Source: Termitidicoccus mucosus
GTDB lineage: Bacteria > Verrucomicrobiota > Verrucomicrobiia > Opitutales > Opitutaceae
Assembly: GCF_038725785.1 (NCBI RefSeq)
Contig: NZ_CP109796.1
Span: 6,386,501-6,450,500 of the forward strand
Length of the DNA: 64,000 nt
Reading direction: 5' to 3'
Part shown: one piece after another, positions 15,906 to 24,123 of the stretch
Layout: the number at the start of each line of letters is the position of its first letter
Numbering within the stretch: position 1 is the first letter of the stretch
Notes under the pieces: generated by a model
Databases searched by the model: none
What the model saw: the letters and a program-made list of their open reading frames with translations, nothing else
What the model was told of the DNA's origin: nothing
Position numbers and translations under genes: made by a program

Positions 15906-16514
15906 TCACCCTTCATCTTTCGTCCTTCGGCCGATGGCCCTGGCCGGGTTGCCGGCGACAATGGCGTCGGCCGGGACGTTTTTGGTGACGACGGAGCAGG
16001 CGCCGATGATGGCCCGGGGACCGACGGAGATTCCGGGAAGGACAAAGGCGCGCGCGCCGACGAAGGCGTGCGCGCCGATGTGCACGGGGCTGGTCTGGAG
16101 CGGAATCGCCGGCGACGAAAAATCGTGCGTGCCGGTGCAGAGATAGGCTTCCTGGCAGATGGTCGCGGCCTCCTCGATGACGACGGGGCCGAGGGTGTAG
16201 GCGTTGGCGCGGTCGCCGAGGCAGGCGCGATGCCGCATGGTGAGCCGCCAGGGGATCTGGATGCGCGCGCGGGAATGGACGAAGGGCGTGCCGCTGAGTT
16301 TCGCTCCGAAGCAGCGAAGGACGATGAGGCGCCAGAAATTGAGCGGCTTCGGCGTCCATGCGCAGAGGGCGGCCCAGGTAAAATTCCAGAGGAGCAGGCC
16401 GAGGCGCTCGCGGAGCGTCCACGGAGACGCGTAGGCGGAGGCCTGGGCATGGGTGAGGCGCGGCGGGCCGGCGGCGGGCGGCGCGACAGGGGACGGATCG
16501 GCGGACGGGTTCAT
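15906..16514 (-). CDS. WcaF-like hexapeptide acetyltransferase
   Basis: 202 residues with the left-handed beta-helix repeats of the LbetaH acyltransferase family: PVHIGAHAFVGARAFVLPG, then SVGPRAIIGACSVVTKNV, ending in the usual DAIVAGNPARAIG. The motif CTGTHDFSS carries the probable catalytic His. This matches the putative colanic acid acetyltransferase group, which O-acetylates an exopolysaccharide unit using acetyl-CoA. Its start codon overlaps the stop of the upstream glycosyltransferase by four bases (ATGA at 16511-16514), so the two are cotranslated. Confidence 0.9.
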   Translation of the reverse strand: MNPSADPSPVAPPAAGPPRLTHAQASAYASPWTLRERLGLLLWNFTWAALCAWTPKPLNFWRLIVLRCFGAKLSGTPFVHSRARIQIPWRLTMRHRACLGDRANAYTLGPVVIEEAATICQEAYLCTGTHDFSSPAIPLQTSPVHIGAHAFVGARAFVLPGISVGPRAIIGACSVVTKNVPADAIVAGNPARAIGRRTKDEG

Positions 16515-17698
16515 GGCGCGGCGGATTCCTGTTGTGCGGAAATGAGCCCGGCGTCCGGCTTCGCGGGCCGGAGGCCCGGGCCGCCGGCCAGCATGGCGAA
16601 ATCGTCGAGGAACCGGGTGGCGATTTTTTCCAGCGTGTAGGCGCGGGAGGACTGCCAGGCGGACCGGCGTAGTTTATTTATGGATACGTCATCGGCGAGG
16701 AACGCGCCCAGGGCCGAGGCAAGCGCGGCGGCGGGATCGGAGCCGCGATGATCGAAAACGAGGCCGTTTTCACCGGGGCGGATGAAATCCCGGAAACAGG
16801 CGAGGGAGGAGACCACGGGGGCGCACCCGGAAGCCATGGCCTCGAGCGCCGCGAGGCCGAAGGTCTCGCCCCGCTCGGCGAGCGAGGGATAGACAAACAC
16901 GCGGGCGGCGCGGTAGTGCGCGATGAGCGCGGCCTCGTCGAAAATCCGCCCGGTAAACTCGACGCGGTCCGCGACGGGCGCGGCGGCGGACCGGAGTTCG
17001 CCGATATGTTGCTCGCCGCCGCCGCCGCAGGCGGTCTCCCACGGCCCGATGATCCGGAGGCGCCAGGACGCGCGCAGGGCCTCGGGCAGGCGGGCAAAGG
17101 CGTCGATGAGCAGGCGGATGCCTTTTTCCGGATGGACGCGCCCGGCGTAAAGGAGCGTGTTGGCGGCGCCGGGCGCGGGCGAAGGGGCGAAGTAGCCCGC
17201 GGAGAGCGGATAGGGAATGACGCGAGTGCGCGCCGCGGCGGAGGCGTCCTCAGCGAGAATCGCCTGGCGGATGGGCTCGGAGACGGTCTGGAGAATCGTG
17301 CGGCGGTAGAGTTTGAGCTGGCCCCTCGGGTAACGGGCGACATGCGCGTAAACCAGGCCGCGGGAGCGCCGGGCGCGCGCGAGCACGGGAAGCCAGAAGG
17401 AATTGGTCACGAGAATGTCGGCGGGCGGGAGATGCGGGAGCACGCGCAGGCCATACCAGAGATCGCGGGGCATGCGGCGGGCGGGCGAGGGCGTGGCGGT
17501 GAAGCCGGACACGCGGAGGTGGCGGACGCCGTCGATGATTTCCCGGCGCGGGAGCGAAGGGTGCGCGCGGGAGACATGGGTGACATCGTGCCCGCGCCGC
17601 GCGAACTCCTTGCCGAGCGCGAACCAGACCTTTTCCACGGCGCCGCCGAGGAGCGGCGGGACGGGAAGGAACGGGCCTTGGGTGATGGTGATGCGCAT
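16511..17698 (-). CDS. Glycosyltransferase family 4
   Basis: 395 residues of the GT-B type. The N-terminal Rossmann half begins ITITQGPFLPVPPLLGGAVE with the Gly-rich acceptor-side loop; the C-terminal half has LLYAGRVHPEKGIRLLIDAF near residues 193-212, and the donor-binding E-x7-E region is seen as SLAERGETFGLAALEAMASG near 290-309. It transfers a sugar from a nucleotide donor during surface polysaccharide assembly. Linked by ATGA overlap to the acetyltransferase gene downstream and 57 bases from the upstream GT4. Sugar unknown. Confidence 0.92.
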   Translation of the reverse strand: MRITITQGPFLPVPPLLGGAVEKVWFALGKEFARRGHDVTHVSRAHPSLPRREIIDGVRHLRVSGFTATPSPARRMPRDLWYGLRVLPHLPPADILVTNSFWLPVLARARRSRGLVYAHVARYPRGQLKLYRRTILQTVSEPIRQAILAEDASAAARTRVIPYPLSAGYFAPSPAPGAANTLLYAGRVHPEKGIRLLIDAFARLPEALRASWRLRIIGPWETACGGGGEQHIGELRSAAAPVADRVEFTGRIFDEAALIAHYRAARVFVYPSLAERGETFGLAALEAMASGCAPVVSSLACFRDFIRPGENGLVFDHRGSDPAAALASALGAFLADDVSINKLRRSAWQSSRAYTLEKIATRFLDDFAMLAGGPGLRPAKPDAGLISAQQESAAP

Positions 17699-17755
17699 GG
17701 GTGCGGTAGTGTCTGGTGAAGAATGCGGAATCGATGGTGGCGGGAGGCGGAGCGG

Positions 17756-18916
17756 TCAGGCGGAGTGCAGCAACCGGCGGTAGAGGTTTTCGTAGGCGTC
17801 GAACATCGGGGCAGGGGCCCAGCGCCGGGCATGCAGACGGGAGGACTCGCGTAGTTGATCAACGGATACGGACAGGGTTCCGTCGATGAGGGCGGCGGCG
17901 GACTCGGGGTCGGCGGGATCGAAGTAGCGGGCCGCGTCGCCGCCGACCTCGGTCATGGGGGCGCGGCCGGTGGCGAAAACGGGGCAGCCGCACGCCTGGG
18001 CCTCGGCGACGGGCCAGCCGAAGCCTTCCTCCCACGAGGGAAACACCAGCGCGTCGGCGAGCGAGTAGGCGGCGCGAAGCTCCTCGTTGTCGAGGCCGTC
18101 CGTGCGGATGATGTGCGGGGCGAGCCCGTGGCGCGCGATGAGTTCGTCCTGCGCGGCGTCGAACGCGGGGCCGACATGGAGGAGCGAACGCCCGGCGGCG
18201 GAGCGGCGGCGGAGCGCGGCGAAGATTTTGAGGAGGCCGTCGCGGTTCTTGTACCATTGCGCGCCGCCGACGGCGATCAGGTATCGGGACGGGCGCGCGG
18301 CATGGCGCCGGGCGAGCGCGCGGGCGAGCAGCGGCGCGGCCTCGTCCGGCGGCATCGGCGAGTAGGGGTAATTGAGGCTGGAATGCACGACGGGCGCGGC
18401 GGCGGGCGCGAGCGCGGCGAGACGGACAAGGTCGTTTTGTGTTTTTTGCGAGACGCACACGGCAAGGTGCAGGCGGGAGAGATGGCGCAGGATCCATGCC
18501 TGGTAACGGCGGCCGGAGCGGCCGATGCGGTTTTGCGGAAACTCGCCGAGCGCGGAGCGGATTTGCAGGAGATCGTGCACGGTGACGAGCAGGGGCCGTC
18601 CGGCGAAGAGGGGGGCGTAAACGGCGTTGGCGTGGTCGGTGACATGAAACACGGTCCCGGGCACGGCGTTGCGGAGGCGGCGGCGGATTTCGCGGGGGAA
18701 GGCGACGAACTTGTCGAGATACCCGAGGTATTTCGGAAGACCGCCGTAACGGTATTCACGGACGAGGCGCGTGAAGTGCGGCCGGGGCGCCCAGGTTTCG
18801 ACGGGAAGGCTGCGGGCGGTGAAACCGTCGGCGAGGAGCCGGGTGAAACGCGCCATGCTCTCCTGCCGGTCAGGCGGGAAGTTGCCGATGAGGACGAGTT
18901 TTTCGAGGGCGGTCAT
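17756..18916 (-). CDS. Glycosyltransferase family 4
   Basis: 386 residues, GT-B fold. The donor half contains YLIAVGGAQWYKNRDGLLK near residues 222-240 and FPSWEEGFGWPVAEAQACG near 289-307, the E-x7-E motif of retaining GT4 enzymes. The N-terminal half has VFHVTDHANAVY and LLVTVHDLLQIRSA. It probably extends the polysaccharide repeat unit in the cytoplasm. The start overlaps the stop of the Wzy-like gene by one base (TGATG at 18914-18918), so translation is coupled to the polymerase. Confidence 0.92.
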   Translation of the reverse strand: MTALEKLVLIGNFPPDRQESMARFTRLLADGFTARSLPVETWAPRPHFTRLVREYRYGGLPKYLGYLDKFVAFPREIRRRLRNAVPGTVFHVTDHANAVYAPLFAGRPLLVTVHDLLQIRSALGEFPQNRIGRSGRRYQAWILRHLSRLHLAVCVSQKTQNDLVRLAALAPAAAPVVHSSLNYPYSPMPPDEAAPLLARALARRHAARPSRYLIAVGGAQWYKNRDGLLKIFAALRRRSAAGRSLLHVGPAFDAAQDELIARHGLAPHIIRTDGLDNEELRAAYSLADALVFPSWEEGFGWPVAEAQACGCPVFATGRAPMTEVGGDAARYFDPADPESAAALIDGTLSVSVDQLRESSRLHARRWAPAPMFDAYENLYRRLLHSA

Positions 18917-20346
18917 CAGTTCAATCCGCGCATGCGGCGGCGGCGGGCGGCAAGGACGTCCTCGGGCAGGGGAGCCATTTCCGGCCCGGCGGTTTCCACG
19001 TCGCCGGGGTCGTTTTCCGTTTCCTCGTCGTCGAGCCCGGTTTCATCCCCGCCGGAGTCGTCGTCGAAGAACTCGTCCTCGGAGGGCTCGGGATTGAGCG
19101 AGGCGAGCAGCAGGCCGCTGCCGAACACGGCAAAGCCGAGCAGCGTGGGCGGCGCCCATTGCTGAAACAGGACCACGGGGGCGGCCGCCGACCAGATGAG
19201 CATCGGCAGCATGTCGCGGCGCCGGCGCAGCGCCTGCCATGCCTGCATGAACATCCACAGGACGAGCGCGACGCGAAACGCGATGAACGCGAGGCCGAGC
19301 AGCGGACCCAGCTCGAGGAGCGAGCGTTCCCACTCGTTTTCCGCGAGCAGAAAACCGAGCCGTCCGGAAAGCAGGCGGGCGCCGACGTTGGAGCCGACGC
19401 CGATGCCGTGGCCGAAAAACGGCGCGCGCGCGAGCGACTCGAACGGCTCGACGAAACCCGCGGTCACCCGGTCGGCCAGGCTGCCCCAGGCGCTGCCCTG
19501 CGACTGGCCGGCGGCGGTGTCCCAGCGGTCCATGAACACTTCTCGCGCCTCGTGGAAAAACGGCAGCACCGCGACGAGCACGGCCACGACCACCACCGCG
19601 CCGCCGAAGCGCAGCACGGTCGCGGCGCGCAGGCCGGACAGCAGCAGCGAGACCGCAAACGCGCACGCGACGATGCCTGTCGCGATCATGGTGCCGCGGC
19701 TGATGGACACGGGCACCGCGAGCACGATGAACAGGCCGCACACGAGTGCGCCCCACCACCAGAGGCGGCGGCGCGCGGCGGTGAGATAGTGGAAGCAAAA
19801 TGCCGCCGCGAGCGGGAAGAAGGCCATCGGGCCGGAGATGAACGAGAAGAAACCGGGCGGGCGGTTGCGCCCGGCCGCGCCGTAGATCTGGCCGTCCTCG
19901 GTCCCGCCGACGCCGAGATTCACCCACGCGCCTTCCGGCGAACGAAATTGCAGGATCATCAGCACGGTCATCGGTATCGCCAGCACCAGCACGGCGGCGC
20001 CGAGCCGCCCGGCATCGCGGCGGTCGAGCGCCGCGGCCATCACCCAGATGAGCGGCACGTGGAGGAAATTGGTGCGGATGCCGTAGAGCATGACGAGCCA
20101 GTTGGTCTGCCCGGCCAGAATCGAGAAGACCACCGACAGCGCGACCAGCACGCCGAGCACGGCAAGAAACGGACTGCGCGGCACGACGCCCGCGCCGAGC
20201 GCAAGGACGTAGATGAGCAGCACGACGGGGTCGCGCACGACTAGGAGCGGCTCGGCGAGGCCGGGCAAAACCCATTTGCGGAGCGCGCCCTCGAAGATGA
20301 GAAGCGCGAGATAGATCCAGATGGCGATGCGGAGGGCGCGAATCAT
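18916..20346 (-). CDS. Wzy/O-antigen polymerase-like membrane protein with acidic tail
   Basis: 476 residues with about ten membrane segments over residues 5-415 (for example LALLIFEGALRKWVLPGLAE near 14-33). A periplasmic loop is followed by GHGIGVGSN and AENEWERSLLELGPLLGL, resembling the O-antigen ligase/polymerase superfamily. Such proteins polymerise lipid-linked repeat units at the periplasmic face. Unusual is the C-terminal 60-residue cytoplasmic tail, strongly acidic with runs of Asp/Glu (EDEFFDDDSGGDE and on) before a basic end. Second protein of this superfamily in the region, so one may be the ligase and the other the polymerase. Confidence 0.78.
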   Translation of the reverse strand: MIRALRIAIWIYLALLIFEGALRKWVLPGLAEPLLVVRDPVVLLIYVLALGAGVVPRSPFLAVLGVLVALSVVFSILAGQTNWLVMLYGIRTNFLHVPLIWVMAAALDRRDAGRLGAAVLVLAIPMTVLMILQFRSPEGAWVNLGVGGTEDGQIYGAAGRNRPPGFFSFISGPMAFFPLAAAFCFHYLTAARRRLWWWGALVCGLFIVLAVPVSISRGTMIATGIVACAFAVSLLLSGLRAATVLRFGGAVVVVAVLVAVLPFFHEAREVFMDRWDTAAGQSQGSAWGSLADRVTAGFVEPFESLARAPFFGHGIGVGSNVGARLLSGRLGFLLAENEWERSLLELGPLLGLAFIAFRVALVLWMFMQAWQALRRRRDMLPMLIWSAAAPVVLFQQWAPPTLLGFAVFGSGLLLASLNPEPSEDEFFDDDSGGDETGLDDEETENDPGDVETAGPEMAPLPEDVLAARRRRMRGLN

Positions 20347-20377
20347 GGGCGCGGCGGGATGGCTGAAGTCGCGTCGG

Positions 20378-21661
20378 TCATTTTATGGCTGGCCGGGCGC
20401 AATGGACGGCGGCGCTGGCGGCGAGGCGGGCGCCGTAGGATTCCCAGGTGAAGCAGGCGGCGCGGGCGGCGGCGGCGGCGGACATGGCGCGGAGCCGGTC
20501 GCGATCGCGGCGCAGGAGATCGAGCTTCCCGGCGATGGCCGGCGCGTCGCGGATCGGGACGACAAAGCCTTCGCTCCCGTCGGTGATGAGGTCGGGCGCG
20601 GCCGTGTGCGGCGTGGAGATGACGGGCAGGCCGCAGGCCATCGCCTCCAGCAGGACGAGGCCGAAGCCCTCGAAGAGCGACGGGAAGACAAACACGTCGT
20701 GCGCGGACATCTCGGCGAGGACCTGCGCATGCGGGCAACTCGGTATCCAGCGCACGCGGGCCAGCTCGGCATCAAGCACGGCGCAGGGCGCGAGCGGGCG
20801 CGTGCCGATCACGGTGAGCGCGACGGAAGCGCCGAGCGAACGGCAGGCGGCAAAGAGATAGGAGAGCCCTTTGCGCTGGCCGAGGGATCCGACAAAGAGG
20901 ACGCGAAGCGGGGCGGAGGCGGAATCTTCACGATTCCGGGCGCGCTTGCGCGCGTCCGGCGGCGGGGACACCGCCGTTCCGAGGGAAGGCGCGCCATAGG
21001 GGATGACTTCCACGCGGGCGCGGAGACCGGGCGCGGCGGCGAGCGTTTTCAAGGTGTAGGTGCTGGCTGAATACACGACATCGGCGAGGGCGAGTTCCTC
21101 GTCCTTGCGCGCGGTCTTGGCGGGGCTGTCGGCATTGCCGATGAGCGTCGAGGCCCAGCCGGGCTGGAGTTCCGCCTCCTCGGTGAGGAGATCGCGGGCG
21201 GCGCGCCAGTAGCCGATCGGGAGATCGTAAAGCGCGGGGATGCCGTTTTTCCTGGCGGCGCGAAAGGTGTGGGCGGCGCCGTCCTCATAGGCATAAACGG
21301 CGCTGACGCCCTCGAGCGTCGCGACGCGGGCGGCGACGCGGCGGTCGAGGGCGCGGTAGATGGCATCGACGCTGAAGCGCCCGTCCTCGTGCCGGGTGAG
21401 CGAGGCCAGGCCGAGCCGGTGCGAGGCGAGGCGCGCGATTTCGCGCCAGGGCTGCGTGCGGATGAAGGGCTGGAGCCCGGCGGGAAACGCCCGCCGGGAA
21501 AACTGCGCGCGGAGCGAGGCGGGCAGGAGGCGCCGGACGAGTCCGCGGTCGGGGGTGTAGTTCACGCAGGTCCAGAATTCGCCGAGCAGGCCGGCCCGCG
21601 CGAGGCCGAGCGCGGCGGCGCGGACATTGGCATTTCCGGTGGGATGGGAGAAGAGGATCAT
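20378..21661 (-). CDS. Glycosyltransferase family 4
   Basis: 427 residues. The N-terminus (ILFSHPTGNANVRAAALGL) resembles GT4 proteins of exopolysaccharide clusters; the donor half has LRVLFVGSLGQRKGLSYLF near residues 256-274 and VFPSLFEGFGLVLLEAMACG near 330-349, the E-x7-E donor motif. Probable cytoplasmic enzyme adding one sugar of the repeat unit. It lies 31 bases upstream of the Wzy-like gene. The 93-base gap on its own upstream side holds an AT-rich repeat-like tract and no gene. Confidence 0.92.
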   Translation of the reverse strand: MILFSHPTGNANVRAAALGLARAGLLGEFWTCVNYTPDRGLVRRLLPASLRAQFSRRAFPAGLQPFIRTQPWREIARLASHRLGLASLTRHEDGRFSVDAIYRALDRRVAARVATLEGVSAVYAYEDGAAHTFRAARKNGIPALYDLPIGYWRAARDLLTEEAELQPGWASTLIGNADSPAKTARKDEELALADVVYSASTYTLKTLAAAPGLRARVEVIPYGAPSLGTAVSPPPDARKRARNREDSASAPLRVLFVGSLGQRKGLSYLFAACRSLGASVALTVIGTRPLAPCAVLDAELARVRWIPSCPHAQVLAEMSAHDVFVFPSLFEGFGLVLLEAMACGLPVISTPHTAAPDLITDGSEGFVVPIRDAPAIAGKLDLLRRDRDRLRAMSAAAAARAACFTWESYGARLAASAAVHCARPAIK

Positions 21662-21664
21662 GGC

Positions 21665-21712
21665 GCTGCGCTAATGAAAAATGGAAAATGTCGAATTAAG
21701 AATTGATGGCGC
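21665..21712. repeat. AT-rich repeat-like tract between two glycosyltransferase genes
   Basis: An AT-rich run (ATGAAAAATGGAAAATG, then AATTAAGAATTGATGG) interrupts the otherwise tightly packed GC-rich operon between the GT4 and GT61 genes. Its composition is unlike its neighbours and similar to the AT-rich repeats elsewhere in the window. Origin unknown. Confidence 0.35.
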
Positions 21713-21754
21713 GGTGTCGGAGCGGCCGGCTCGTAGTGTATCCGTTTTTTGGAT

Positions 21755-22966
21755 TCATTGGTTTCCGGACGGCAGGGTGGCGAGGGCGGCGCGGAGCAGG
21801 GCGAGGTCGAGCGTGATGTCCTCGCGGACGCCGCGGGGAAGCGCGCCGGGATCGGGCCGGGGGCCGTCGCCGACGAGGGCGGTGTGTGGAAAGCCGAAGC
21901 GGGCGCAGATCATCCAGTTGTAGGGAACCACCCAGCCGGGGGCGAAGAACTCGATGACCCGGCAACCGGGGGAGGCAAAAAGGAGATTGGCGAGACCGGA
22001 GCTGTTGGGGCCCGCGACGGCCTCGGCCTCGGAAAATACGCGCGCCTGCGCGGCGACGGTGAGGCCGGACAGGGTGATTTCCTCGAAGCCGTGCTCACGG
22101 AGGAGGAGGAGGACCTGGTGCTCGTTGAGCACGCGGCGAAAGGCGGCGTCGCGGCGGGTGACGTAAAGGCGGCGGCGGGACGCGGCGGGCGGCGGATCGG
22201 GGAGGAAAAGGGCGCGCACGAAATCCATGTCGCCCGGGCCGACCAGGGAAACGTCGTCGCGCACGGAAGGGACGACGAGCGCGTCGCAGCGGAAATGGTC
22301 GTCGTCGCGCACGCGGATGAGCCGGTCGGAGTCGGGGTCGATACCGAGCCGGCGCAGGCCTTCGAGCTGGAAGGGGAGCCCGCGCATTTTGATCAGAATG
22401 TGGTCGAAACCTCCCAGGTCGTAGCCGGCGCGCCGGGCCAGTCCGGCGCGCGGGAGGAGGTCCACCGTCCAGTGGTGGTAGTTGGCCGACGCCTCGGGTG
22501 TGACCAGCGAGAGCGTGCGGCCGGGAAGATGGCGCGGGACGGGCAGGCGCGCGCGCAGAAACGCAGTGTGGAGGCGCGGGCCCCAGACGTCCTTGGAGAG
22601 TTCGGGGACGAGGCGCCCGTCGCGCGCGAAGACTGAGCCGCCATAGAATCCCCAGAAGCGCGCGTCGATGATTTCGGTGACGAACGTGGCGGGAAAGGTG
22701 ACGCGTTCGGCGCGACGGAAAATAGGGGCAACCTCGCGTTCGCCGGGCATGGCGGGGAGCGGACGCGTGACGGTTTGCGCGGGATCGACGGGCAGGGCGT
22801 TGATGCCGGCGGCGGTGGCGTCCGGATGGTGGGGCGAAAGGGCCTGGTTGCGCGGAAGGTGCAGGCGCGAGCGCACGGCGCGGATGCCGCGCAATCCGGC
22901 GAAGGCGCGGACGCGCCCGATGCGGGCGGCCTTCAAGACGGTTTTGGCGCAGTCGCGGAGGGTCAT
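21755..22966 (-). CDS. Glycosyltransferase family 61 (DUF563)
   Basis: 403 residues. The signature of GT61 is visible in the middle and end: TPEASANYHHWTVDLLPRAG near residues 154-173, and the C-terminal block SEAEAVAGPNSSGLANLLFA near 314-333 followed by the EFFAPGW region. Bacterial GT61 proteins are found in capsule and exopolysaccharide loci and transfer xylose, GlcNAc or related sugars. The first 80 residues are basic and less conserved. Start overlaps the upstream GT4 stop by ATGA (22963-22966). Confidence 0.88.
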   Translation of the reverse strand: MTLRDCAKTVLKAARIGRVRAFAGLRGIRAVRSRLHLPRNQALSPHHPDATAAGINALPVDPAQTVTRPLPAMPGEREVAPIFRRAERVTFPATFVTEIIDARFWGFYGGSVFARDGRLVPELSKDVWGPRLHTAFLRARLPVPRHLPGRTLSLVTPEASANYHHWTVDLLPRAGLARRAGYDLGGFDHILIKMRGLPFQLEGLRRLGIDPDSDRLIRVRDDDHFRCDALVVPSVRDDVSLVGPGDMDFVRALFLPDPPPAASRRRLYVTRRDAAFRRVLNEHQVLLLLREHGFEEITLSGLTVAAQARVFSEAEAVAGPNSSGLANLLFASPGCRVIEFFAPGWVVPYNWMICARFGFPHTALVGDGPRPDPGALPRGVREDITLDLALLRAALATLPSGNQ

Positions 22967-24123
22967 GCGGATTGGGGGGCGGGGGCGGCGTCGCCGCTGG
23001 CGGCGCGGGCCGGGGCGGGAACGGCGGCGTGGGGGCTGGACTCGAAATAGTCGAACCAGCGGCGGGCGACGACGGGCGGGGCGAAGCGGGCGTCGTAATC
23101 GGCGCGGCGGGCGGCGCGCGATGTAGTGTTGTTTCGGATACGCGCGGCGAGCGCAAGGGTGGCGTCCAGCGCGGCAGGAAGGTCCGCCGGCGGGGGAATG
23201 AGCGCGCTGCCGGCGTCGCGGCCGGCGATCTCGCGGGTGCCGCCGCGGTCGGTCGCCACCCAGGGCAGGCCGGCGGAGAGCGACTCGATGAGGCTGAGCG
23301 GCATGCCCTCGTTGTGCCGGGTGAAAAGCGCGATGGCGTCGAGGCGCTGGAGGATTTGCCCGTAGTGCGCGAGATCGCGGTAGGGGCCGTGGAAACGGAC
23401 GGCGGGGTAGGCGCGGAAATGCCCGGCGGGATAATCGGGACCCGATCCGTGGACATGCCAGGCGATGCCGGAAAGCTCGGGCCGGCGGCTGAGGGCGCAG
23501 AGCGTGTCGATGCCCTTGGTGGTGACGAGGCGGCCGACAAAGCCGAAGTGGAGCGTCTGCGCCGGCTCGTAACGGCGATCGACGACGGATTCGCGGGCGA
23601 CCGGGCAGGCGGTGAAGTAGGGCAGAAACCGGGTGTCGCGCCGGTTGACCGCGCGCGCGATGGCGTCGCGCGTGGACTCACTGCATGCGACGAGCTCGGG
23701 GGCGCGCGTGAGCACGCGGACGAAGGCGGGCGACCAGGTGGATTGCTCGGCGGGATCGGCGGCCGTGTGATGATGGTGGATGACGCGGGTGTGGGAGCGG
23801 GCGGCGCGCCAGACCGTGGACGCGAGCGCGCTCTGGCCGTTGGTGTAGATGATGTCCCAGCGGACACGGCGGGCGCGGAGGGTTTCGCGCCAGAGCCAGA
23901 GGAGCTTGGCAAAACGGCCGGCGGCATCGCGCGAGCGGGGCAGCTCGCGGAAATCCACGCCGGCGGAGGCCAGCGAATTGCGGTCGCCGGTGTTGAGGGA
24001 GTTGCTGGTGGTGAGAAGCCGGACGCGGTGGCCGCGCGCGGCGGCCTCCTCGGCGAGCATGCAGACGTGCCGTTCCATGCCGCCGTAACTGGCCATTTGC
24101 GGGACGTAGAAAAGGAGGTTCAT
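22963..24123 (-). CDS. Glycosyltransferase family 4
   Basis: 386 residues, GT-B fold. The N-terminus LLFYVPQMASYGGMERHVCM contains the Gly-Gly-x-E/R acceptor-side motif. The donor half shows LHFGFVGRLVTTKGIDTLC near residues 189-207 and FTRHNEGMPLSLIESLSAG near 276-294, matching the E-x7-E donor-binding element. It likely adds one sugar of the repeat unit. ATGA overlaps link it to genes on both sides. The last 25 residues are Ala/Pro-rich and variable. Confidence 0.92.
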   Translation of the reverse strand: MNLLFYVPQMASYGGMERHVCMLAEEAAARGHRVRLLTTSNSLNTGDRNSLASAGVDFRELPRSRDAAGRFAKLLWLWRETLRARRVRWDIIYTNGQSALASTVWRAARSHTRVIHHHHTAADPAEQSTWSPAFVRVLTRAPELVACSESTRDAIARAVNRRDTRFLPYFTACPVARESVVDRRYEPAQTLHFGFVGRLVTTKGIDTLCALSRRPELSGIAWHVHGSGPDYPAGHFRAYPAVRFHGPYRDLAHYGQILQRLDAIALFTRHNEGMPLSLIESLSAGLPWVATDRGGTREIAGRDAGSALIPPPADLPAALDATLALAARIRNNTTSRAARRADYDARFAPPVVARRWFDYFESSPHAAVPAPARAASGDAAPAPQSA

